Numbered from the stretch's first letter, positions 26,539 through 35,020 are shown. The stretch: 64,000 nt of DNA from Roseovarius spongiae (GCF_003651245.1 NZ_RAPE01000004.1:302237-366236); one strand, 5' to 3'. The notes: generated by a model not told the origin, from the letters alone. Translations and numbers: made by a program.

Positions 26539-26557
26539 TGCATACAAGATGTATGCA
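26539..26557. promoter_or_regulatory. Palindromic candidate operator TGCATACAAGATGTATGCA
   Basis: An 8-bp inverted repeat TGCATACA/TGTATGCA around AGA lies in the 125-nt divergent region between the semialdehyde dehydrogenase and the reductase, 39 nt before the reductase start. Its core ATACAAGATGTAT differs by one base from the dyad at 21440. One regulator bound here could control both divergent genes. Confidence 0.6.
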
Positions 26558-26595
26558 GGATTGCAAGTTACGCAACCACGCAGAAGGGGCTTTTC

Positions 26596-27624
26596 ATGAC
26601 CGAAACCACACTCACAATCTCCGAGCTGACCGAGCGCGTCCGCGAGATCTTTGAGCGCAGCGGGCTGACCCCGCTCCATGCCGGCGCGCTGGCGCGCGTG
26701 ATCGTCGCAGGCGAACGCGACGCCTGCAAGTCGCATGGCATCTACCGGATCGAGGGCTGCCTGCGCACCGTCAAGGCGGGCAAGGTCTCGCCCGACGCAG
26801 AGCCGGACGTTGCCACCGACGACACCGCCATCGTGCGCGTCGACGCCAAGGGCGGCTTTTCGGTCGCGGCGTTCGAGATGGGCGTGCCGGCGCTGGCGGA
26901 ACGGACGCAAAAGCTCGGAATGGCGGCGATGGTGATCAACGACTGCACGCATTTTTCGGCCCTTTGGCCCGAGATCGAGATGCTGACCGAACGCAACCTC
27001 GTCGGCATGGCGATGTGCCCGAGCTATGCCAGCGTCGCGCCCACTGGCGGGACCGAGGCGCTGTTCGGCACCAACCCCTTCGCCTTCGGCTGGCCGCGGC
27101 CGGGCAACGACCCCTACGTGTTCGACTTCGCCACAAGCGTCGCCGCGCGGGGCGAGATCGAGCTGCACCGCCGTGCGGGCGATCAGCTCCCCGAGGGCTG
27201 GGCGGTGGATGCCGACGGGAACCCGACGACCGACCCGCAGGCAGCGCTGGACGGGGCGATGCTGCCCTTCGGCGGGCACAAGGGTTCGGCAATCTCGGCC
27301 ATGATCGAACTGATGGCCGGCGTGATGATCGGTGATTTGACCAGCCCTGAATCGCTCGCCAAGCTGGGCATGACGACGCTGTCGCCGAGCCACGGCGAAC
27401 TGATCCTCGCCTTCGACCCGGCGCGTTTCGCCGCCGGGCGGGCGGGCGATCCCATGGCGCGCGCCGAGACGCTGTTCGACGCGATCACCGGCCAGGGCGC
27501 GCGCCTGCCGTCGCAACGCCGCTTCGCCGCACGCAAGAAGGCGCAGGCGGACGGCGTCACGCTCAACGCCGACGAGATGGCGATGCTGGAGCGGCTGAAG
27601 GCCGAGGGGCTGAACGCCGTTTGA
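26596..27624 (+). CDS. Ldh-family 1-pyrroline-2-carboxylate reductase
   Basis: The 342-residue protein belongs to the malate/L-sulfolactate/ureidoglycolate (type 2 Ldh) dehydrogenase family. It has the phrases VINDCTHFSAL (catalytic His region), LFGTNPFAFGWP and VFDFATS and the closing GGHKGSAIS cofactor loop. Members next to 3-hydroxyproline dehydratases reduce 1-pyrroline-2-carboxylate to L-proline with NAD(P)H. That fits aconitase X and the Ser/Thr racemase-family protein here, both of which would produce that imine. A role on piperideine-2-carboxylate is an alternative. The start has AAGGGGC upstream. Confidence 0.82.
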   Translation: MTETTLTISELTERVREIFERSGLTPLHAGALARVIVAGERDACKSHGIYRIEGCLRTVKAGKVSPDAEPDVATDDTAIVRVDAKGGFSVAAFEMGVPALAERTQKLGMAAMVINDCTHFSALWPEIEMLTERNLVGMAMCPSYASVAPTGGTEALFGTNPFAFGWPRPGNDPYVFDFATSVAARGEIELHRRAGDQLPEGWAVDADGNPTTDPQAALDGAMLPFGGHKGSAISAMIELMAGVMIGDLTSPESLAKLGMTTLSPSHGELILAFDPARFAAGRAGDPMARAETLFDAITGQGARLPSQRRFAARKKAQADGVTLNADEMAMLERLKAEGLNAV

Positions 27625-27631
27625 CTGTAGG

Positions 27632-27659
27632 GAGGCGCGGCCCGCTCGGGTCGCGCCTC
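27632..27659 (+). terminator. GC-rich stem-loop after the reductase gene
   Basis: GAGGCGCG at 27632-27639 pairs perfectly with CGCGCCTC at 27652-27659, with further pairing inside, starting 8 nt after the stop. No U-tract follows, so termination strength is uncertain. Confidence 0.4.
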
Positions 27660-27808
27660 GCACCATCGGAGCGGCCGCGCGGGGCGCAGTAGCGGGCGGT
27701 AGTCTGTTCGCGTTGAGCATCATGCTCGTCGATTTCTTCTCGAACCGATCCTGTCCGCCATTGGCGTTCCCGCCTTCGACCAGTCGCGAGGGCACGCCCA
27801 AATGCAAC

Positions 27809-27840
27809 CCGGCGCGACAGGGGGAACCCCGTCGCGCCGG
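27809..27840. terminator. Strong stem-loop between convergent genes
   Basis: CCGGCGCGAC (27809-27818) pairs perfectly with GTCGCGCCGG (27831-27840), and an inner GGGG-CCCC adds four pairs. It stands between the reductase (+) and the deaminase (-), 27 nt past the latter's stop, and probably serves as a terminator or 3'-end stabiliser. The flanks are only weakly T-rich. Confidence 0.5.
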
Positions 27841-27866
27841 CGCTGTTCGTTCGCAAGGGCTGCCGG

Positions 27867-28829
27867 TCAGGCGGCGTATTTCTGCACCGCGCCGGGCTGC
27901 TTGCTCCAGTCGGCATACCACTCGCGGAAGAGCTTCAGCTGCGCTTCGGCATAGCCCTTCTGGCGGTCGTTCAACTCGTCGGTTTCGTTGAAATGCAGCT
28001 TGTATTCCTCGTGACCGTTCAGCACCATCATGTGCTTGTAATAGAGTACGAGGTCGGCCTCTTCGTCGAAGGACGCCAGCACGTAAAGCGCCTGGTCGAG
28101 TTCGTAGGCGCGTGCGCGCGCCTCGGCGTCGCCCTTCGCGGCGGCTTCGCAGAGCGCGACGAGATGCAGGATCTCCCGCGGCAGCACGTTGCCGATGCCG
28201 GTGATCGACCCGGTCGCGCCGCAGTTGACGAACCCGTGGTAAACGGTGGTATCGACGCCGACCATCAGGATCACGTCATCCTCGCCGCTGGTGATGTTCT
28301 CGGCTGCATAACGCAGGGCCGCCGCCCCGCCGAATTCCTTGAACCCGACGAGGTTCGGATGCTCGGAGCGCAGGGCGAAGAACAGGTCGGCCTTGGTCTC
28401 GAACCCGTAATGGGGGCTGTTGTAGATCACCGCCGGCAGGTCGGGCGCGGCCGAGAGAACCGCCTTGAAGTGATTGCGCTGCGCGGCGTGCGACGGCAGG
28501 CGCGACACGAGGCGCGGGATCACCATCAGGCCGTGCGCGCCCACCTTCTGCGCGTGCGCGGCATGCGCGGCGGCGGTTTTCGTGTTAACTGCGCCGGTGC
28601 CGACGACGACGGGGACGCCCGCCTTGACGAGGCGTTCCACGCCTTCCATGCGCTGCTCATCGGTGATCAGTGGCCAGTCGCCCATCGAGCCGCAATAGAC
28701 GACCGCGCGCATGCCAGCGTCGATCAGATCCTTGCCCATGCGCACCAGCGCGTCGAAATCCGGGGTGCGGTCCGCCTTGCAGGGCGTCATCAGGGCGGGA
28801 ATCGTGCCCGAGAAAATGCTGTCGGTCAT
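27867..28829 (-). CDS. 1-pyrroline-4-hydroxy-2-carboxylate deaminase (DHDPS/NAL family)
   Basis: This 320-residue protein is a class I aldolase-fold enzyme of the dihydrodipicolinate synthase family, with Tyr136 in VIYNSPHYG and the Schiff-base Lys164 in VGFKEFGG. In hydroxyproline pathways this family member deaminates and dehydrates 1-pyrroline-4-hydroxy-2-carboxylate to 2-oxoglutarate semialdehyde, exactly the intermediate needed between the D-hydroxyproline dehydrogenase and the aldehyde dehydrogenase found here. ATG 28829 follows AAGGAGA; the frame stays open far upstream but that part overlaps the regulator gene in another frame and is not coding. Confidence 0.88.
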   Translation of the reverse strand: MTDSIFSGTIPALMTPCKADRTPDFDALVRMGKDLIDAGMRAVVYCGSMGDWPLITDEQRMEGVERLVKAGVPVVVGTGAVNTKTAAAHAAHAQKVGAHGLMVIPRLVSRLPSHAAQRNHFKAVLSAAPDLPAVIYNSPHYGFETKADLFFALRSEHPNLVGFKEFGGAAALRYAAENITSGEDDVILMVGVDTTVYHGFVNCGATGSITGIGNVLPREILHLVALCEAAAKGDAEARARAYELDQALYVLASFDEEADLVLYYKHMMVLNGHEEYKLHFNETDELNDRQKGYAEAQLKLFREWYADWSKQPGAVQKYAA

Positions 28830-28918
28830 TGTTGGTCTCCTTCGCGACTCAGGTTCCGGGGGTGTTCCGCCCGCAGGACACACCATGTCATCGGTTGGAA
28901 TCATCGGCAGGATAGCAT

Positions 28919-28938
28919 TTGTATTTTTCTTGTCGACA
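28919..28938. promoter_or_regulatory. Composite candidate operator TTGTAT-N6-TGTCGACA, deaminase promoter
   Basis: TTGTAT (28919-28924) and TGTCGACA (28931-28938) are separated by six bases; read on the minus strand this is the same TGTCGACA-N6-ATACAA element as at 24580 and 29817, in the opposite orientation relative to the regulated gene. It lies 90-109 nt upstream of the deaminase start. Confidence 0.6.
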
Positions 28939-28987
28939 AAAATTTTCCGGACGGCCGTGATCGGCGGCCCGCCGCGTCCTTCTCGCC

Positions 28988-29716
28988 TCAGAGCGTGATG
29001 TCGAGCCGGCGGTCGTCGGTGATCATGGCGCGGGTCTGGGTCACGATCTGATCCGCATGGGCGCGCGCCAGACGGTCGGATTCGTCGATGTCGCGCGCCT
29101 CGATGGCGGCGATGATCTCCTCGTGCTCGACCACGTATTCTTGCGGCAGCCGGTCGTCGAAGGACTGGTAATACAGCCGCAAGAGCCGCCTCCCTTCGTC
29201 CAGCAAGCGCAGAAACAGGCTCTCGTAATAGGGGTTGCGCCCGGCGGCGGCGATGGCGGCGTGGAACTCGCGGTTGGTGGCGATCATCGCCAACGCGTCC
29301 TGGTCGGTCACCGCGCGGGCGAATTCGGCCTGGCGCGCGCGGATCGCTTCCAGGTCCTCCGCCTGGTGATTCTGCGCCGCCAGCCGCGTGGTCACGCGAT
29401 ACATCAGCGTGATCGCGTCGAAGAACGCATGCAGGTTCAGCAGGTCGATATTCGTCACCACGGTCGACCGGTTCGGCAGCGTCGTGACCAGCCCTTCGCC
29501 CGCCAGCCGCACCAACGCCTCGCGGATGGGCGTGCGCGACATGGCGAGGCGCTGAGACAGCTGGACCTCGTCGATCAGGCTGCCCGGCGCAAGCGTGAGG
29601 TTCAGGATCTCGTCGCGCAGCACGTTGTAGACGAACTGCACGCCCGAGCCGCGCTTGCGCTCCCTCGTCTTCTCGGCGGTTGTCTCCTTGGCCTTGGCGG
29701 GGGAACGGACGGTCAT
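28988..29716 (-). CDS. GntR-family transcriptional regulator, FCD (FadR) subfamily
   Basis: The 242-residue protein has a Lys/Arg-rich N terminus, a GntR winged helix (about 20-90; LSQRLAMSRTPIREALVRL is the recognition region) and an all-helical FCD ligand-binding domain (about 95-225). The FCD domain keeps the usual metal-site Asp/His positions around TNREFHAAI and VVEHEEI. It lies just ahead of the deaminase gene on the same strand and is the only GntR regulator in the window, so it is the likely controller of the hydroxyproline genes, with an intermediate as effector. ATG 29716 has GAGGAGAC upstream. A composite operator about 100 nt upstream suggests autoregulation. Confidence 0.9.
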   Translation of the reverse strand: MTVRSPAKAKETTAEKTRERKRGSGVQFVYNVLRDEILNLTLAPGSLIDEVQLSQRLAMSRTPIREALVRLAGEGLVTTLPNRSTVVTNIDLLNLHAFFDAITLMYRVTTRLAAQNHQAEDLEAIRARQAEFARAVTDQDALAMIATNREFHAAIAAAGRNPYYESLFLRLLDEGRRLLRLYYQSFDDRLPQEYVVEHEEIIAAIEARDIDESDRLARAHADQIVTQTRAMITDDRRLDITL

Positions 29717-29816
29717 GAAGTCTCCTCGGGCGATGCGACAGACCACCTGGAAACGGGCAGGCTGCAATGATAACGCGACAACATCCGGTCGCTGCGCCGT
29801 TGGCGGCGCAACCTGT

Positions 29817-29836
29817 TGTCGACAGCCAAAATACAA
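29817..29836. promoter_or_regulatory. Composite candidate operator TGTCGACA-N6-ATACAA, gntR promoter
   Basis: TGTCGACA (29817-29824) and ATACAA (29831-29836) with a 6-nt spacer lie 101-120 nt upstream of the regulator start. It matches the elements at 24580 and 28919 in both half-motifs and spacing. Confidence 0.6.
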
Positions 29837-30076
29837 GCCAGCCCGTCACAATCAAGGGCGCATGCGCGCCGGTCGCTGCCAGCGGGGCGCCGAAACGTGA
29901 AAACACCGCGCTCCAATTCCTCGGAACGCGGCGCTCTTGCCGGAAATGTCGACCGTTTGCAGTAAGAACAGGTTGATTCAAATACCTATGCCAAAAGTTA
30001 ACGCGCCTCTCGCATGCTCTGTCAAGAAAATCGCCGGAATGCGCACGCCCCCCTGCGGCGTGCCGGGCGAAAAAAG

Positions 30077-30111
30077 TTTGCGCGCGCCGATGTTGTACCT
30101 AATATTGGGTA
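30077..30111 (+). promoter_or_regulatory. Candidate sigma70-type promoter overlapped by a dyad
   Basis: TTTGCG (30077-30082) and TAATAT (30100-30105) have 17-nt spacing and could be the -35 and -10 elements for the gene at 30134. The -10 is embedded in an imperfect dyad TACCTAATATTGGGTA (30096-30111, 14 of 16 symmetric positions), which would suit autorepression. Confidence 0.4.
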
Positions 30112-30133
30112 TAGACGCTCGAGGAGCCCGGCC

Positions 30134-31897
30134 ATGCACGTCCCGCCCCGCGGCGAAGAGCCGACCCCGCCAGACACCGAACGGGATCGCCTGATCGAGG
30201 CGATCTACCGCATCGCGCTCGATCCGCAGAGCTATGACGACTTCATGGACCGCTGGGGCGGCTATGTCAGCCGTCGCCTGCTGAGCCATAAGGGCGCCGC
30301 CCCGCCGCCCGAGCCGGCGAACGCCCCGGAACTCGACCCGCATTTCGCCATCGCGACGCAGCTGCTGGACCAGACGATGCCGCCCCCCGTTCCGCCAGAC
30401 GCGCCGGGTGACGGGCTTGACGCCAACAGCGACAGTGACAATTGCGCCGCTCCGCGCTTCCTGATCGATAGCGTCGGGCGCATCGTCTGGTACAACACCG
30501 CGTCCGAACGTCTGCTGGGGCTGCGCCGCGGCGCCACCCTTGACGATCTCCCGCTTGAGCCGGGGCCGCTGGCGGCGCTGCGCCGCATGGCCGCGCGCAT
30601 GGGCGCTTCTGCCGAGGGACGTCCGCCGCTGGCGCTGGTGATGCCGCTGGCGCAATCCGGCGAGGTTCTGCATATGCAGGCCGGCGTCATTCCCGACGGC
30701 GCCGAGAACGAGGTGATCGTCGTCGCCCCTCTGGCGGCGCGCTGGCCGGCGGCAATGGCCGCGCTGCTGCGCGACGACTTCGGCCTTACCCGGTCCGAAA
30801 CCGAGATCTGCGAATGGATCGCCAATGGCCACTCCGCCGCGCAGATCGCCGGCGCGCGAGATTCCGCGCTTGCCACCGTGCGCACCCAGATCAAGCGGAT
30901 CATGGCCAAGATGCGCACCACCGCACAGCCCGAACTGGTGCGGCTGCTGCACCTGCTGATGCGGCTGGCCGAAACCCACCGCTACGCCGACGGGATCGCC
31001 ACCGCGCCGGAAACCGCGCGCCGCTACCTTCGCGTGAATGGCCGCGCCATGCCGGTCAATCTGCACGGTCCCGAGGACGGCGCGCCGGTGATCTTCCTGC
31101 ACGGGATGCTCGACGGGACCGACATCACGCAAGAGGCGCACCGCCTGCTCGACACGCTGAAGCTGCGCCTTGTCTGCCCGGTCCGCCCGTTCTTCGGCGC
31201 CGCCGAGGGCGATCCGGGGCCGCCAGAGGGCGCGCTTGCGCGGATGGCGTCGGACATCGCGCAATTGATGCGCCAGATGGGTCTCGGCCGCGCGGTTCTG
31301 ATGGGGCACATGGCCGGGGCGCTCTATGCCTTCGCCGCCGCCGCGGAGACGCCCGAGCGCTTTGCCGGCGTGGTGAACGTCGCCGGCGGCGTGCCGATCC
31401 TCGGCCCCGGGCAGTTCGCCTCGATGGCGCCGCGCCAGCGCCTTGTCGCCTATACCGCGCGCTATTCGCCCGCCGTGCTGCCCTTCGTCCTGCGCGCCGG
31501 CGTGCGGCAGTTGCGCTCGGGGGGCGAGCGGCGCTTCCTGCTGTCGCTATACCAGGACGCGCCCGCCGATCTGCCGGTCGCGCTGCGCCCCGAGGTGCAG
31601 GCGATCCTGCGCGGGGGCTACCGTTTCTCAGTCGCCCAGGGGCATCGCGCGTTCGAGATCGACAGCCATCACGTCGTGCAGGACTGGACTGAAATTGTCG
31701 AGCGGGTCGCCTTGCCCGTGCAGTTGGTCCACGGGACCGAGGATCCGGTCGTGTCCATCGCGTCGGTGCGCGCTTTCGCCGACGGGCGCGCGAACTGCGA
31801 ACTGATCGAGGCGCCGGAGACGGGGCAGCTTGTGTTCTACAAGACACCCGGCCTCGCGCTTCGCGCCGCGCGGGAACTGCTGGACGGCGTGGAGTGA
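30134..31897 (+). CDS. LuxR-type regulator fused to a catalytically dead alpha/beta-hydrolase domain
   Basis: This 587-residue protein has a PAS-like segment (about 105-200), a LuxR/FixJ-type helix-turn-helix (about 215-265; LTRSETEICEWIANGHSAAQ) and a C-terminal alpha/beta-hydrolase fold (300-587; FLHGMLDG oxyanion loop). In the fold the nucleophile elbow reads GHMAG with Met393 where Ser is expected. The acid Asp537 is present (HGTEDPVV), and the catalytic His is Gln565 (PETGQLVF). Two of three triad residues are therefore missing, which favours a ligand-sensing role over catalysis. ATG 30134 follows GAGGAG; an upstream frame extension covers the promoter. It converges with the TRAP operon and is of unknown target. 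Confidence 0.8.
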   Translation: MHVPPRGEEPTPPDTERDRLIEAIYRIALDPQSYDDFMDRWGGYVSRRLLSHKGAAPPPEPANAPELDPHFAIATQLLDQTMPPPVPPDAPGDGLDANSDSDNCAAPRFLIDSVGRIVWYNTASERLLGLRRGATLDDLPLEPGPLAALRRMAARMGASAEGRPPLALVMPLAQSGEVLHMQAGVIPDGAENEVIVVAPLAARWPAAMAALLRDDFGLTRSETEICEWIANGHSAAQIAGARDSALATVRTQIKRIMAKMRTTAQPELVRLLHLLMRLAETHRYADGIATAPETARRYLRVNGRAMPVNLHGPEDGAPVIFLHGMLDGTDITQEAHRLLDTLKLRLVCPVRPFFGAAEGDPGPPEGALARMASDIAQLMRQMGLGRAVLMGHMAGALYAFAAAAETPERFAGVVNVAGGVPILGPGQFASMAPRQRLVAYTARYSPAVLPFVLRAGVRQLRSGGERRFLLSLYQDAPADLPVALRPEVQAILRGGYRFSVAQGHRAFEIDSHHVVQDWTEIVERVALPVQLVHGTEDPVVSIASVRAFADGRANCELIEAPETGQLVFYKTPGLALRAARELLDGVE

Positions 31898-31916
31898 ACG
31901 GCAGGTCCCGGAGAAG

Positions 31917-33221
31917 TCACGACATCAGCCGCGGCAGACCCAACACCAGGTCCGGGAAGATGGTGATAATCACCAGCAGTACCAGCAGCAGGAGGAAGAA
32001 GGGGAACGCCGCCTTGGCGATGGTGAGGATGTTCTCGCCCGTCACGCCCTGAAGTACGAAGAGGTTGAACCCCACCGGCGGCGTGATTTGCGCCGCCTCG
32101 ATCAGGATCACCAGGAAGATGCCGAACCACACGAGGTTGATCCCCGCCGTTTCGACCATCGGCAGCATGACCGAGGAGGTCAGCACGATGATCGAGATCC
32201 CCTCGAGAAAGCAGCCCATCACCAGGATCAGCGCCGCCAGCACCGTCAGCAGCACGTAGGGCGAAAGCCCCAACCCGTTCACCCATTGGGCAAGCTCGCG
32301 CGGCAAGTCGACGAAGGCCACCGCGATCGACAGGCAGGCCGCCGTCGCGATGATGAAGGAGATCATGCAGCTCGTGCGCACTGCGCTCATCACGCCCTCG
32401 ATGAAGCTCGCCCAGGTGAGCGCCCGGCCCAGCGCCGAGAGCAGGAGCGCCCCCAGCACGCCGACCGCGGCGGCCTCGGTCGGGGTTGCGAACCCGCCGT
32501 AGATCGAGCCGATAACGAAGACGATCAGCCCTACCGCCGGAAGCAGGCTGCGCAGCGCGATCAGCTTGTCCCGGAAACGCGTGACCGCATCGCGCGCCGG
32601 CATGGAGTCGCCGCGCAGGATGCTGGAAACGCCGGTATAGGCCATGAACAGCCCGATCAGCAACAGACCCGGCAGGATCCCCCCGATGAAGAGATGGGCG
32701 ATGGATTGCTCGGCCGTGACCCCGTAGACGATCATGATGATCGAGGGCGGAATGAGCAGGCCGAGCGTGCCTGACCCGGCCAGCGTGCCGATGGTCAGGG
32801 CCTTCGGGTACCCGCGCCGGTCGAGCTCGGGCACGCTCATCCGCCCGATCGTGGCGCAGGTCACTGCCGAGGAGCCGGTGATCGCCGCCATCACGCCGCA
32901 GCCCAGCACGTTCACGTGCAGCAATCCCCCCGGCAGCCGCCCGACCCACGACGACAGGCCCCGGAACATGTCCGCCGATAGATTCGAGCGGAACAGGATT
33001 TCGCCCATCCAGATGAACAGCGGCAAAGAGGTGAGAGCCCAGCCCCAGCTGCTGTCCCAGAGCGTCGATGCGATCAGCGATCCCATCGGCGCGGAGGTGA
33101 AGAACTGCATCATCGCCATGCCCACGACGAGAAGCGTCACCGACACCCATATGCCCGAGGCCAGCAGCCCGAAGATCAGGACGATGAGCACGCTCGCCGC
33201 CAAAAAGGTCGATTCCATCAT
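31917..33221 (-). CDS. TRAP transporter large permease (DctM type), second system
   Basis: The 434-residue protein has the DctM helical pattern and motifs such as SGTLGLLIPPSIIMIVYGV and QITPPVGFNLFVLQ. It forms the channel of the second TRAP importer, with the small permease 4 nt upstream. Two adjacent ATG codons (33221, 33218) are possible starts. The substrate is unknown. Confidence 0.92.
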   Translation of the reverse strand: MMESTFLAASVLIVLIFGLLASGIWVSVTLLVVGMAMMQFFTSAPMGSLIASTLWDSSWGWALTSLPLFIWMGEILFRSNLSADMFRGLSSWVGRLPGGLLHVNVLGCGVMAAITGSSAVTCATIGRMSVPELDRRGYPKALTIGTLAGSGTLGLLIPPSIIMIVYGVTAEQSIAHLFIGGILPGLLLIGLFMAYTGVSSILRGDSMPARDAVTRFRDKLIALRSLLPAVGLIVFVIGSIYGGFATPTEAAAVGVLGALLLSALGRALTWASFIEGVMSAVRTSCMISFIIATAACLSIAVAFVDLPRELAQWVNGLGLSPYVLLTVLAALILVMGCFLEGISIIVLTSSVMLPMVETAGINLVWFGIFLVILIEAAQITPPVGFNLFVLQGVTGENILTIAKAAFPFFLLLLVLLVIITIFPDLVLGLPRLMS

Positions 33222-33225
33222 GGGG

Positions 33226-33744
33226 TCATTCCGAATGGGTGATTTCAGAGTCCGGATCGCCGTCGTAGCGCGGCGGCCGGCCGGCGATGATCCAGATCAA
33301 TTCGTCGAGGATGGAGACCGCGAAGAGGATCACCCCCGCCGCCGCTGCCGCCTGCGGGATCCAGAAGGGGATGGCCAGCAGGCCGGGGCTCACGTCGTGA
33401 TATTCGTACGACTGCAGCGCCAGGTCCGTGATGTTCCAGGCGAGATAGCAGACCGCGGCGCCGGCAACCACGCAATTGAAGATTTCCGCCCCCCGGCGCA
33501 GGCCGGGCGGCAGCGGGTGGACGGCCAGCGTGATTCGAACGTGGCCGCCGTGCTGGAAGGTATGGGCCAGCCCGAAGAACATGGTGGCGGCCAGCAGCAG
33601 GCCGGCGGATTCCGTGGAATCCACCGTTACCCCCATCAGCCGGCCGACGATCTGCACGATGATCGTCACCCCGATTCCGACCAGGCACAGCCCGGCCAAC
33701 AGTCCCGCGAGGTCGTATAACCGCGTCAAGAGACGTCTTGTCAT
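33226..33744 (-). CDS. TRAP transporter small permease (DctQ type), second system
   Basis: This 172-residue protein has four hydrophobic helices and the DctQ signature FFGLAHTFQHGGHVRITL. It lies between the DctP and large permease genes in one minus-strand unit. Confidence 0.9.
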   Translation of the reverse strand: MTRRLLTRLYDLAGLLAGLCLVGIGVTIIVQIVGRLMGVTVDSTESAGLLLAATMFFGLAHTFQHGGHVRITLAVHPLPPGLRRGAEIFNCVVAGAAVCYLAWNITDLALQSYEYHDVSPGLLAIPFWIPQAAAAAGVILFAVSILDELIWIIAGRPPRYDGDPDSEITHSE

Positions 33745-33784
33745 GCAGTTTCTCCCCCGCGGACCCGTTTGGCCTCGGCGCCGA

Positions 33785-34771
33785 TCAATCGCCGATCGCC
33801 GCCTCGTAGGCCTTGTAGACCGCTTGCTCCTTCTCGGAGGCGCCCTTCATCCAGTCGGCGACCATGCCCTTGCCGATCTCGTCGATGCGGTCGATGACTT
33901 CCTGCGGCGCCTTGGTGACGGTCATGCCGTTATCCGCCAGCATCTGCTCGCGCTCCTTGCTCGCCTGCTTGGAGTTCTCCCAGGCGCGGGCCGTGGCCTT
34001 TTCGCCCTCTTCGCGGACGATCTGCTGGATTTCCTCGGGCAGGGCGCGCAAGGCGCGCTGGTTGACGATGATCGCGTTCTTGTTGTGCATCGTCCCGGTG
34101 TAGCTGAAGGTGTCGAGGTAATCCCAGGCCTGCACGTCGGTGCCCGACTGCGCGCTGGTCCAGAGCGCCTCGATCATGCCGGTGGCGAAGGCCTGCGGGA
34201 TTTCGGCGAAGGGCAGGATGATCGCCTCTGCGCCCAGTTCCTCGCCCATGATCTGCGTCTGCTTGGAGTAGATGCGCAGCTTGATCCCCTCGAGATCGGA
34301 GAGCGATTCAAGCGGGCCCGTGGTGTAGAATCCCTGCCCCGGCCAGGCCATGTAGGTCAGCACCTCCATGCCGTTCTTGCCGAACCATTCGTCGTAGAAG
34401 GGTTTCTGCTTTTCCATCAGCGTCCAAGCCTTGTCGTAGGTGGAGCCGACGCCGGGGATGTTGTCGAGGTTGAACATCTCTTGCTCGTTGCCGTAGATGC
34501 CCATGCGGATCGCGCCGATCGGAATCTGGCCGGACTGCACGGCCCGCTTGATGTTGGCCAGCTTGATCAGCGTGTCGTTGGGTCGCAGGTCGATCTTGAG
34601 CTCACCGTCGGTGCGTTCCTCCACGGCTTCGATGAATTCGCGCGTCGTCTTGGTCAGGAAGCTGCTCTCGGGATAACCCGAGGCCATCGTCCAGGTGGTT
34701 TCGGCCTGCGCGGCCCCCGCGGCCAGGGCGAGAAGCCCGGCGAAGGCGATCTTTCGGCAAGTGACTGTCAT
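33785..34771 (-). CDS. TRAP transporter substrate-binding protein (DctP family), second system
   Basis: The 328-residue periplasmic protein has a signal peptide ending AAGAAQA at about residue 23 and DctP motifs: LTKTTREFIEAVEERTDG near the N terminus, LEGIKLRIYSK with the carboxylate-binding Arg, and IEALWTSAQSG. ATG 34771 follows ACGGAGAA. The operon is divergent from a LysR gene, which probably regulates it; the ligand is unknown. Confidence 0.9.
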   Translation of the reverse strand: MTVTCRKIAFAGLLALAAGAAQAETTWTMASGYPESSFLTKTTREFIEAVEERTDGELKIDLRPNDTLIKLANIKRAVQSGQIPIGAIRMGIYGNEQEMFNLDNIPGVGSTYDKAWTLMEKQKPFYDEWFGKNGMEVLTYMAWPGQGFYTTGPLESLSDLEGIKLRIYSKQTQIMGEELGAEAIILPFAEIPQAFATGMIEALWTSAQSGTDVQAWDYLDTFSYTGTMHNKNAIIVNQRALRALPEEIQQIVREEGEKATARAWENSKQASKEREQMLADNGMTVTKAPQEVIDRIDEIGKGMVADWMKGASEKEQAVYKAYEAAIGD

Positions 34772-34858
34772 CTGAATTCTCCGTTCTGTTGCTGAATATA
34801 TCGGGTGAGTGCGCTTGATTCCATGCACGCTTGCTATTCAGGATGAGCGTTTCATATG

Positions 34859-34869
34859 TTGTCATACAA
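34859..34869. promoter_or_regulatory. Short dyad TTGT-CAT-ACAA in the TRAP/LysR divergent region
   Basis: TTGTCATACAA is a perfect 4+4 dyad around three bases, 88 nt upstream of the TRAP binding-protein start. It could be a LysR or GntR-type site; its ACAA/TTGT half-sites resemble those in the hydroxyproline cluster. Confidence 0.3.
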
Positions 34870-35020
34870 GTCAAAATCTAATGTGCCGGAGCGGCCGAAA
34901 GACGTCGCCCCGCGCCCGGTGACGACCACCGCTTGGCTCTGCATCTCCGGATGTGCCAGAATGGATAGGTGACGCCCGCCGGGTTCCTCCCATATTCGCA
35001 TTCAGGACAGTGAACGGTAT

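Larger units (their letters stand above)
29717..30133. other. Divergent intergenic region with two candidate control sites
   Basis: This 417-nt stretch has no convincing gene. It holds the composite operator for the GntR gene near 29817 and the promoter/dyad of the LuxR-hydrolase gene near 30077-30111. It is visibly more AT-rich than the surrounding coding DNA. Confidence 0.6.

Noticed and set aside
28830..29981. A 384-residue N-terminal extension of the deaminase gene
   Set aside because: The extension overlaps the GntR gene in another frame, has no domain, and a good ribosome-binding site precedes ATG 28829.
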